Below are positions 14,088 through 20,108 of a stretch of 20,108 bases of DNA, one piece after another. The notes beneath the pieces were generated by a model. That model saw only the letters and a program-made list of their open reading frames with translations. It had not been told where the DNA came from and ran no database searches. The DNA comes from WUQU01 sp038849025 (GTDB lineage: Archaea; Thermoproteota; Bathyarchaeia; Bathyarchaeales; Bathycorpusculaceae). The stretch's first letter is position 1; every line of letters begins with the position of its first letter. The position numbers and the translations under genes are program-made. Location of the stretch: NCBI GenBank assembly GCA_038849025.1, contig JAWCNE010000029.1:1-20108 (forward strand), given 5' to 3'.

Positions 14088-15032
14088 ATGTCCCTAGTAT
14101 TAAGCATCGCCGCTTTTCTAGCGAGCCTCTTGCTCCTATATGTGGGGTCAAAAAAGATAGTGAATGCCGCTGCCTGCTTAGCGGATAGTTTAAACTTCCA
14201 TAAAGTTGTTGTTGGAACGGTTTTCGTAGCCTCTGTTACATCCATACCAGAGCTTTTAAGCTCTCTAATTGCCGTGTTTTTCGACTCTTCTCAGATGGCT
14301 TTAGGAAACATTTTAGGCTCAAACATATACAATGTTCCATTAATCGTGGGCATATGCGGCTTGATTGGAGAATATAAACTTAAAAATCACGCAATTAACC
14401 GTGAATGTATTTTAATGATAGGCTCGGCAGTTTTGTTGATGGTTCTGGTTTTAGCAACTGGAATGGTAGCATGGTGGATTGGCCTAATCTTTTTGGTGTT
14501 CTATCCCGCATTTGTTTATTACTCGATCCGTAAAGGAAACGGAAATGGATGCCCCACAGATAAGCCGCGAGAAAGTTCAAAGAAATCTGCAGCAGTCATG
14601 CTGTTAGGCGGCGTTGCCTTACTATGTGGAACATTTCTCCTAGTATACAGCGCTATCGCAATGGCTGAAATCTTTGGTTTAAACATGTTCTACGCTGGAC
14701 TAACAATAATGGCGCTCGGGTGTGTTGTTCCAGAAACAGCAGTTTCTGTGGCTGCCGCCCTTCACGGTGAACAAGAAATATCCGTGGGAAACGTCATAGG
14801 CGACAACATAATAACCATGACCCTTGTTTTTGGAATAGTTGGACTCATTAGGTCTTTCACAGTATCCATATCTGAAATTTTGTCAACTGCACCTTTCATA
14901 ATTCTTGTAACCTTCATGTTGTATGTGATGAGCTGGCGGAGTCGCAAAATCACAAAAAAATGGAGCTTGCTAATGTTAACTATAGCTGCGGTTGCGTTCA
15001 TTTTTGAAACTTTCTACTTTACATTTCCATGA
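14088..15032 (+). CDS. Ca2+/cation antiporter (CaCA superfamily, NCX/YrbG-like)
   Basis: Membrane antiporter, probably exchanging Ca2+ or another cation for Na+ or H+. The 314 residues form two inverted halves of about five spans, joined by a short polar loop (about 145-165). Alpha-repeat 1 (about 42-88) has SVTSIPELLSSL with E55 and ALGNILGSNIYN. Alpha-repeat 2 (about 203-250) has GCVVPETAVSV with E216 and SVGNVIGDNII. Both central glutamates are present. Set against what I recall of Methanococcus jannaschii NCX_Mj, the second repeat is odd: V213, D239 and T243 stand where NCX_Mj has Ser, Ser and Asp. It has its own TATA-like box and ends 11 nt from the opposing ferredoxin stop. Family placement is firm; ion specificity is open. 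Confidence 0.9.
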   Translation: MSLVLSIAAFLASLLLLYVGSKKIVNAAACLADSLNFHKVVVGTVFVASVTSIPELLSSLIAVFFDSSQMALGNILGSNIYNVPLIVGICGLIGEYKLKNHAINRECILMIGSAVLLMVLVLATGMVAWWIGLIFLVFYPAFVYYSIRKGNGNGCPTDKPRESSKKSAAVMLLGGVALLCGTFLLVYSAIAMAEIFGLNMFYAGLTIMALGCVVPETAVSVAAALHGEQEISVGNVIGDNIITMTLVFGIVGLIRSFTVSISEILSTAPFIILVTFMLYVMSWRSRKITKKWSLLMLTIAAVAFIFETFYFTFP

Positions 15033-15043
15033 TGGAAAGCTAT

Positions 15044-15247
15044 TTACTCTTCAACGGTTATTGCTTGTGTGGGGCATGAAGCAACGCAAGCCATGCATAG
15101 GATACAGTCGCTTTCCCGCACTGGAACAGACTTCTGCGTATCCGGGTACTCCGGAAAGTTCTGAAGCTCAAAAACGTTCACTGGGCAGACTTCAACGCAC
15201 ACGCCGTCGCCGTTACATTTGTTCCAATCCACTTTTACCTTAGGCAT
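15044..15247 (-). CDS. Ferredoxin with two FeS cluster motifs, Asp in place of one Cys
   Basis: Small electron carrier of 67 residues, cytosolic. The second motif is complete: C48-x2-C51-x2-C54 followed by C58-P. The first reads C11-x2-D14-x2-C17-x3-C21-P, so an aspartate occupies the second ligand position. In Pyrococcus furiosus ferredoxin an Asp at the equivalent place ligates a [4Fe-4S] cluster that readily loses iron, and in seven-iron ferredoxins this pattern goes with a [3Fe-4S] cluster. The protein therefore probably holds one ordinary [4Fe-4S] cluster and one Asp-ligated or [3Fe-4S] cluster. ATG 15247 appears leaderless, with a CTTTATG box 25 nt upstream. It is a single-gene unit facing the antiporter gene, and its redox partner is not shown by the context. 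Confidence 0.93.
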   Translation of the reverse strand: MPKVKVDWNKCNGDGVCVEVCPVNVFELQNFPEYPDTQKSVPVRESDCILCMACVASCPTQAITVEE

Positions 15248-15270
15248 TTAAACCAGCCTTGCAAAAGACA

Positions 15271-15294
15271 CATAAAGCCTCACGGAACTTTTAA
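15271..15294. promoter_or_regulatory. Back-to-back promoters of the ferredoxin and M23-like genes
   Basis: The minus strand has CTTTATG (15278-15272), about 25 nt before the ferredoxin ATG. The plus strand has ACTTTTAAT (15286-15294), about 24 nt before ATG 15315 of the M23-like gene. Both imply leaderless messages, and the two boxes almost touch, so the promoters may compete. Confidence 0.35.
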
Positions 15295-16196
15295 TGCTTA
15301 TGCTTGAAGTGAACATGAAACCGGTTGCCTATTCTGAAAGAGTAACAGTTTATTGCCCCGAAAACTCAAAGTTCTCCTTCTTCAACAGTCCCTATCCGGC
15401 GCATTTGGCATTCTCCGCAGTTGACATTTACTCTGGAAGCGTTTTTGGCGGCACTGCTCCATCACCTGTCCATGGAAAAGTTGTAGGAATTAGAAAAGTA
15501 AAATGTCCAGAGCAAAGCTTTGAATGTTCAAGCTTTGACTATGTTATCCTTCTGCAGAGCAGTGAAAACTTTGAAAAACATATTAAAATCCTCCACGTTA
15601 AACCCACTGTTAAGGTAGGCGATGTTGTCAAACCTGGCGACCAGCTGGGTTTTCTTTTAAGATCTGGATTCTTCGATTTCTGGACGGAGCCTCACATGCA
15701 TATAGAAGTAAGAAAACCTTCAGACCCAATCCGTGCAAGGGGAGGCTTAAAGTTTGAACGTTTAATGGCCATAGAAAACTTTGAAACAAAGCCTGAAGAG
15801 CTAAGAGGGGTGGTTTTTGAGTCAAAAAGGGAGTATTCACTACTAGTCTTACATGGCACTTTCAATCATGGAATCCCGGTGCGTGTCGGCGAAGAAATGG
15901 GACTTTTAGACGGCGGCATCCCCCATTATAAATGGTTCGGCGTGCATATGGCGTCTTCCCAACCGCCTTTAAACAGCGTTGTCAAGCTTTGCGGAGCAAA
16001 AATAGGCACAGTTAAGGCGTTATATTCTAAGATGTGCGCCTCTCAATGTTCCGATTTAACTTTTAAAATAAACGGGAAACCAGTAAGCTTAGGTTTTTAT
16101 CTTCACCTATCGAAACCTTTAGTCAAAATTATTCCAAAAAGTATTGGCGCACTTAAATTAGAAAAGTTTGATGAAGTGGCAATCGCTATCTCCTAA
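15294..16196 (+). CDS. LytM/peptidase M23-like domain protein
   Basis: Protein of 300 residues from ATG 15294, or 293 from ATG 15315, which the leaderless promoter would favour. Residues about 35-140 follow the LytM (peptidase M23) layout: a His and an Asp (H37, D44), a GSVFGGTAPSPVHGKVVGI strand pair, VKVGDVVKPGDQLG, then EPHMHIEV, the HxH zinc motif (H134, H136). In true M23 enzymes the first pair is H-x3-D; here it is H-x6-D, so zinc binding may be altered. The C-terminal half (about 155-300) is not recognised; it is beta-rich and contains cysteines (KLCGAKIG, SKMCASQCSD). No signal peptide or membrane segment is visible, so a cytosolic hydrolase or a non-enzymatic fold is possible. The gene end overlaps lplA by 11 nt on the opposite strand. 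Confidence 0.6.
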   Translation: MLMLEVNMKPVAYSERVTVYCPENSKFSFFNSPYPAHLAFSAVDIYSGSVFGGTAPSPVHGKVVGIRKVKCPEQSFECSSFDYVILLQSSENFEKHIKILHVKPTVKVGDVVKPGDQLGFLLRSGFFDFWTEPHMHIEVRKPSDPIRARGGLKFERLMAIENFETKPEELRGVVFESKREYSLLVLHGTFNHGIPVRVGEEMGLLDGGIPHYKWFGVHMASSQPPLNSVVKLCGAKIGTVKALYSKMCASQCSDLTFKINGKPVSLGFYLHLSKPLVKIIPKSIGALKLEKFDEVAIAIS

Positions 16197-16956
16197 AGTT
16201 CCACTCTCGCGTGGAATACTTTTCCTCTTTAAGCTTTAAGGTCATTTCTTTTTCGAAATCGGTGACTTCTCCCGGTACCAGTTTTATGTTGAACATCTCT
16301 TCAAAGCCTTTCATAAGGGCGTTCTTCAGCTCTTCGAAGGTAACCTCTCTTTGCAGAAACTTATTTACCGATGTCACCCTTTCCTCGGCTGTTTTAATCA
16401 TTTTGTCGCGGATTTTCTCGCTGGGCACTTTCAAAACTGAGAACATAACTGTCGGGTTGACTTCGCGCAGTATAGTGCCATGCTGATGCACAACATTCAT
16501 TCCGCGGGTCTGAGCGTTTCCAGAAATCTTCTTTCCTCCCACCACTATGTCGTTTATAGGCTTAAATTCGGCTGGAACCCCTAGAAAACTTAAACCCCGC
16601 ACAAGCCACGAACAAAGCACTTCATAAGTTTTCTGGAAATCCTTCGAAATTAATGGATGATCCTCATTTATTATGACGCTGTAGGTTAATTCGCCGTCTC
16701 TTTCATGGTAGACTGCTCCCCCGCCTGTTCTTCTCCTCACGTAATCAACGCCCATTCTTTTGCAAGCTTCTATGTCAACTTCTTCTTCCATGCTTTGGAA
16801 GTAGCCAATGGAAACTGCGGAGGGTTCCCACCTAAAGAATCGAAGGGTGTTAGGCACAAGTTTTTTTGATCTTGCTATAACAATTGCCTCGTCAAGCGCC
16901 ATATTATAAAATGCGTCGTGAAGACCTGTATCCAAAAGACGCCATTCTTCAATCAT
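16186..16956 (-). CDS. lplA: Lipoate-protein ligase, catalytic subunit LplA
   Basis: Activates lipoate with ATP and attaches it to a lysine of lipoyl-domain proteins. From ATG 16956 it has 256 residues, matching the large catalytic domain. Visible motifs are LDEAIVIARS, the lipoate-loop RRTGGGAVYHE at 75-85, GELTYSVI, and NDIVVGGKKISGNAQ with K143 as the likely catalytic lysine. The C-terminal accessory domain of bacterial LplA is missing and is encoded separately by the gene just upstream, as in Thermoplasma acidophilum. ATG 16956 overlaps the lplB stop by 8 nt; the frame can extend to 16989, but homology begins at MIEEWRLLDTG. An octanoyltransferase is the alternative, but the adjacent LplB argues for a ligase. 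No lipoyl-domain protein lies in the window. Confidence 0.92.
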   Translation of the reverse strand: MIEEWRLLDTGLHDAFYNMALDEAIVIARSKKLVPNTLRFFRWEPSAVSIGYFQSMEEEVDIEACKRMGVDYVRRRTGGGAVYHERDGELTYSVIINEDHPLISKDFQKTYEVLCSWLVRGLSFLGVPAEFKPINDIVVGGKKISGNAQTRGMNVVHQHGTILREVNPTVMFSVLKVPSEKIRDKMIKTAEERVTSVNKFLQREVTFEELKNALMKGFEEMFNIKLVPGEVTDFEKEMTLKLKEEKYSTREWNFRR

Positions 16957-17233
16957 CACGCTTCCCCGCCATAACAATGCATTTGGCAAAATCTTCAGGG
17001 GACACGCCTAGCAAAGTGGCGTTTTTTCTGCTTGCCACGCCTTTTATGAGTATTGCCAAACTGGATTCATCAAGCAAACTGCCAACCAAAGCTTCTTCCA
17101 ACTCTTCCAGAACCTCTTCTGGATGGAGAAAGAAGTCTCCGGTGATTTTCACTTTGCGTATTTTATCGCCGTCCATGGCTACTTGGGCTTTAACAAGTTT
17201 GCCGCCTTCAACTTTGTATTCCGCCTTTCCCAT
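16949..17233 (-). CDS. lplB: Lipoate-protein ligase accessory subunit LplB
   Basis: Small partner needed, in the split archaeal ligase, for formation of lipoyl-AMP by LplA. It has 94 residues from ATG 17233, the size of the C-terminal domain of E. coli LplA. KITGDFFLHPEEVLEELEEALVG and the closing VSPEDFAKCIVMAG pattern are typical of that domain (GDFF, PE at the helix start). It precedes lplA and overlaps it by 8 nt, so the subunits are probably made in equal amounts. A T-rich box near 17295-17280 on the minus strand could be the promoter, giving a leader of about 28 nt. Confidence 0.88.
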   Translation of the reverse strand: MGKAEYKVEGGKLVKAQVAMDGDKIRKVKITGDFFLHPEEVLEELEEALVGSLLDESSLAILIKGVASRKNATLLGVSPEDFAKCIVMAGKRDD

Positions 17234-17313
17234 TCTCTAAGCGCCTCTTCAACATTGTTAGCATAGTTCTAAACGAAGGAGTAAATAAAAATTATCAACC
17301 ATTAGGGGGTTTC

Positions 17314-17382
17314 GTGGGTTACATAGTGAAAAGGGTAATTGCTATAAGAGGTTATGATATTCTATTATTTCGGTTGGGATAG
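17314..17382 (+). CDS. Possible 22-aa leader peptide before the nuclease gene
   Basis: A GTG at 17314 preceded by GGGGG (17305-17309) opens a 22-codon frame ending in TAG at 17380-17382, five bases before the nuclease ATG. It is basic and hydrophobic (start VGYIVKRVIAI after the initiator) and in another frame than the nuclease. It could be a translation-coupled leader, but such short frames are common by chance. Confidence 0.18.
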   Translation: MGYIVKRVIAIRGYDILLFRLG

Positions 17383-17387
17383 CGTTA

Positions 17388-17993
17388 ATGAGTTTAAGAG
17401 AGGAGAATCTTAACGTTATATTAGCCGAGCTTTTAACTGAAAAAGGGTTGAAAGCGTTGGGTGAGGTTATTTTGAGGAGGAAGGGGGGAAGGCCTGAGCC
17501 TGATGTTCTTATAGAGTTAAATGGTGTGCGAATTGTTATTGAGGGGAAAAAGCCTGGCATGTGGGATACTTTGGTTGAACAGTGCAAGGAGAGGTTAGAT
17601 GATAACGTTTGTGACTTGTGTGTTATGGTTGAATATGCTGATATTAAGCTTAGAAAGCTTGTGCCAAATCAGCTAGATGTCAAGGAAGCCCTTTTGAGGG
17701 GTAGATTTAATGTTGGTTTTCTTTCTTATGTGGATAGGGCTGGTCTGGATCGCTGGACGGGTTTTGCTCCTAAGCCTGAGAAGTATGTAGATGTGAGCTT
17801 TGATGAACTTTTGACGTATTTGATGAGTGTTTATGGTAGGGTTGTTAAGGAGGATATTATAGGGCCAGTGATTAAGAAGATGAATGAGGTTTTGGATGAG
17901 TTTGCGAAGAAGGTTTCTACTTCGGTTAATGTGGGGCGCTTGAAAGAAGTTTTGGAATTGAAGGAGATTGAAGGTGGGTCTGATGAGCAGTAA
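17388..17993 (+). CDS. PD-(D/E)XK nuclease-like protein beside a DNA methylase
   Basis: Probable restriction-type nuclease or DNA-binding remnant. It has 201 residues. The N-terminal third has the PD-(D/E)XK core: an opening helix LNVILAELLTEKGLKAL, then P38-D39 (EPDVLIEL), a hairpin strand and E52-G53-K54 (IVIEGKKPG). This spacing and the flanking strands agree with the restriction-endonuclease-like fold. The C-terminal half is mixed, ending in helices (KKMNEVLDEFAKKV) that may serve for pairing with the methylase. The gene overlaps the next by 11 nt, implying coupled translation. Codons are heavily G/T-ending (18 of 20 at 17448-17507). With the methylase it forms a two-gene restriction-modification-like unit. 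Cleavage is inferred; nuclease-fold proteins in such pairs can be accessory. Confidence 0.75.
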   Translation: MSLREENLNVILAELLTEKGLKALGEVILRRKGGRPEPDVLIELNGVRIVIEGKKPGMWDTLVEQCKERLDDNVCDLCVMVEYADIKLRKLVPNQLDVKEALLRGRFNVGFLSYVDRAGLDRWTGFAPKPEKYVDVSFDELLTYLMSVYGRVVKEDIIGPVIKKMNEVLDEFAKKVSTSVNVGRLKEVLELKEIEGGSDEQ

Positions 17994-20108
17994 AGAGGAT
18001 GTGCATAAACTTGTTTCAACTGCGGGATTGCTGCTTGTTGATTCTATGGTTTTTCACGAGATTATAGCTGCCTTTCATAAGGATATTCCCACGCTTTCAA
18101 CTTTAATGTCTTCCACGAATTTGAAAAAGGAATTGGAAAATTCTTGGCGGTACATAATTCAGAACATTGATTATGAGCCGGTGCTTGAAATTGCCCTTAA
18201 CATTTTGATGAATATGCCTGCAAGTCCTGTTTTAGATCGGCAGCTGAGGACGTTGGCTAATTTAGCCTACGATATAGCTTCTTCCAAGGTTCTGCTAAGG
18301 CATGACCTTTTTGGGAGGATTTACCATAGGTTGCTTTTGGGGAATTTAGTTAAGTATCATGCAACGTATTACACGTCGATTCCGGCGGCTCGGTTGTTGG
18401 CTAGGCTTCTGATAAATTTGCCGTCTAGTTTGGACGCGAGGGATGTTCCTCCAACTTATAATGATGAACCTTTTAGGGTTGTTGATTTTGCATGTGGCTC
18501 CGGAACGCTGCTTTCAGCTGCTTATAAAGAGATGGATGCGAGGCATAGGATTGAAAGCGAAAACTTGAGGATTGACGAACTGCATAAATATCTTATTGAA
18601 GATGGCATATGGGGTTTTGATGTTTTGCATCATGCGGTTCACCTTGCTGCAACGGTGCTTTCTTTGCATAATCCCATTCCCGTGCACGGCTCGAAACTCT
18701 TTGCTTTGAGACTTGGCAGAGAGAAGTACTTGGGCAGCATTAACTTTTTGGAATCACCAACTATTGGTCAGGACATGATACTTCCGGGGGGAGTTGCGGT
18801 GGGACAGGAAGCTGTAAGCGTCTCTAAAAGGGAGGCTAAGAGTATTGAGTTGCCTAGTTTTCATGTTTGCATAATGAATCCGCCTTTTACTAGAAGTGTC
18901 GGCGGCAACCTTTTGTTTGGTTCTTTGCCTAAACCTGAGAGGGCTAAGCTTCAGAAAGCTCTAAGCGAGCTGCTTAGGGAGAAAAATCTCGCAGGTATCG
19001 GTCAAGCTGGCCTTGGGGCTGTTTTTGTTTTCTTGGCTGATAAGTATTTGGAAGAGGGTGGACGCTTGGGGCTTGTGCTTCCTAGGGCTGTCTTGTCCGG
19101 CATTTCTTGGCAGAAGGTGCGGGAGATGCTTTTGGATAAGTATCATGTTGAATATGTTATAACGAGTTATGAGACGGGTAACCAGTGGAATTTCAGCGAG
19201 AACACTGATTTAAGTGAGGTTCTTTTGGTTGCGCGGAAGAGAAGGAGCGGCGAGGAATCGGGGTTCACGTTTTTTGTTAACTTGTGGAAAAAGCCCTCAA
19301 ACGAGCTTGAGGCTATTCATTTAGGTTCTCAGTTAAAGCATCTTTACCATAGTGCTAAGCTATACGACTTGGAGAATTCTAATGCTTCGCCGCATCATCT
19401 TAAGTTGCATGGGAGAAAGATCGGCGAAGTCTACTCTGCCATGTTGGAGGACACTAACTTTGGAGTATACAACATTTTTTCTCAGATGGAACTTAACCGG
19501 GTTATGCTCCTTTTAAGGAAGGGAATAGTCTACCTTCCAGACCAAGGAATAATTGATGGGATTAAGTTAACCACTTTATCCAAGCTTGGAGCAGAAATAG
19601 GACCTGATGTACGCCAAGTCCATGCAGCCTTTAAAGTTGGGAGAACGGAGAAAGGTTCCATCTACAAGGCTTTTTGGGGTTATGACTCCAGCACAGTAAA
19701 CGCCATTTCACAAAAAACTAACGCTTACCTAGAACCTAAAAATGCAGAGCAAGCCCGCAACTTATGGAAAAAACGGGGAAAACTCCTAATAGTCGAGCGG
19801 GCTTGGTTAAGCACCTACACGGTCTTGGCAGTTTACTTAGACGAAGAAGCCTTATCAAATGTTTGGTGGCCTATTAGATTGGATGATGAAGCCGCCAAGA
19901 TTTTAGCAGTCTGGATGAACTCGACATTTGGTTTCCTGTTATTATCCTCTATAGCAGAGGTCACCCGCGGCCCTTGGGTGAAGTTTAAGAAGGAGCATCT
20001 TTGGGAGATGCCAGTTCTCGATGTTCACAAGTTAGGGCGGAAAAAGAGGGATGCCCTCCGAGAGTTATATGATAAAAACTTAGACGACAAAAAAATCAAC
20101 GAATTAAA
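17983..20108 (+). CDS. N6-adenine DNA methylase, Type IIG/Eco57I-like, 3' end cut by window
   Basis: SAM-dependent methyltransferase acting on adenine in DNA. The frame starts at ATG 17983 inside the nuclease gene and stays open for 708 codons to the window edge. Residues 1-130 are helical, with YYTSIPAARLLARLL before the SAM site. Motif I is VVDFACGSGT at 166-175, an acidic GFD sits at 211-213, and the catalytic NPPF is at 299-302. GRLGLVLPRAVLSG, then WNFSENTDLSEVLLVARK, belong to the gamma-class large methylases, and VWWPIRLDDEAAK onwards looks like the target-recognition region. The nuclease partner argues for restriction-modification; BREX- or DISARM-type systems also carry large N6 methylases, and genes past the edge would tell. 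Third-position bases change sharply near 19.44-19.86 kb. Confidence 0.88.
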   Translation, partial: MSSKEDVHKLVSTAGLLLVDSMVFHEIIAAFHKDIPTLSTLMSSTNLKKELENSWRYIIQNIDYEPVLEIALNILMNMPASPVLDRQLRTLANLAYDIASSKVLLRHDLFGRIYHRLLLGNLVKYHATYYTSIPAARLLARLLINLPSSLDARDVPPTYNDEPFRVVDFACGSGTLLSAAYKEMDARHRIESENLRIDELHKYLIEDGIWGFDVLHHAVHLAATVLSLHNPIPVHGSKLFALRLGREKYLGSINFLESPTIGQDMILPGGVAVGQEAVSVSKREAKSIELPSFHVCIMNPPFTRSVGGNLLFGSLPKPERAKLQKALSELLREKNLAGIGQAGLGAVFVFLADKYLEEGGRLGLVLPRAVLSGISWQKVREMLLDKYHVEYVITSYETGNQWNFSENTDLSEVLLVARKRRSGEESGFTFFVNLWKKPSNELEAIHLGSQLKHLYHSAKLYDLENSNASPHHLKLHGRKIGEVYSAMLEDTNFGVYNIFSQMELNRVMLLLRKGIVYLPDQGIIDGIKLTTLSKLGAEIGPDVRQVHAAFKVGRTEKGSIYKAFWGYDSSTVNAISQKTNAYLEPKNAEQARNLWKKRGKLLIVERAWLSTYTVLAVYLDEEALSNVWWPIRLDDEAAKILAVWMNSTFGFLLLSSIAEVTRGPWVKFKKEHLWEMPVLDVHKLGRKKRDALRELYDKNLDDKKINEL

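Noticed and set aside
1..20108. CRISPR array, insertion sequence, rRNA or integrated phage
   Set aside because: No spaced direct repeats, no transposase or integrase motifs and no rRNA-like stretch were seen in either strand.

Overview
The window reads as a stretch of archaeal chromosome. The evidence is a tetraether-lipid-type radical SAM enzyme beside a UbiA prenyltransferase, archaeal-type CobT and CobZ, a DUF763 protein, a split LplA/LplB lipoate ligase, A/T-rich TATA-like boxes about 25 nt before short or absent leaders, and GGAGG/GGTG-type ribosome sites. The mix resembles uncultivated Thermoproteota such as the Bathyarchaeia. That rank is a guess from gene content; no rRNA or tRNA gene was found to settle it. 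Coding density is high, and no stretch without a gene exceeds 300 bases. The longest is about 237 nt before a small ORF upstream of cysS, and it holds a strong hairpin.

Layout. 1-2.1 kb (+): the 3' part of a UbiA prenyltransferase overlaps a Tes-like radical SAM gene by 4 nt, a membrane-lipid unit. 2.1-4.5 kb (-): a GT4 glycosyltransferase, a GT2 dolichol-phosphate-type glycosyltransferase and a DUF1616-like membrane-anchored protein form a probable surface-glycan operon. 4.6-7.1 kb: cobT-cobS (-) diverge from cobZ (+), covering lower-ligand activation, joining and dephosphorylation in cobalamin synthesis. 7.2-9.7 kb (+): an unknown coiled-coil protein, a candidate structured RNA, a 48-aa ORF and cysteinyl-tRNA synthetase. 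9.8-15 kb (+): an MgtA-type P-type ATPase with a long extra C-terminal domain, a DUF763 protein and a Ca2+/cation antiporter with unusual site residues. 15-17.2 kb: a ferredoxin (-), a LytM/M23-like protein (+) and lplB-lplA (-). 17.4 kb to the end (+): a PD-(D/E)XK nuclease-like protein overlaps the start of a large N6-adenine DNA methylase cut by the window edge, a probable restriction-modification or related defence module.

The best candidates for something undescribed are the two-gene nuclease/methylase module, which may continue downstream; the 87-nt hairpin at 7891-7977; the soluble C-terminal domain fused to the Mg-type ATPase; and the altered second alpha-repeat of the antiporter. Several genes also show a clear change in third-codon-position bases along their length, from G/T-ending codons early to A/C-ending codons late. 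Opposing gene ends are packed very tightly, with stops overlapping by 4 and 11 nt or separated by 11 nt. All names come from reading motifs by eye; no database search was possible.
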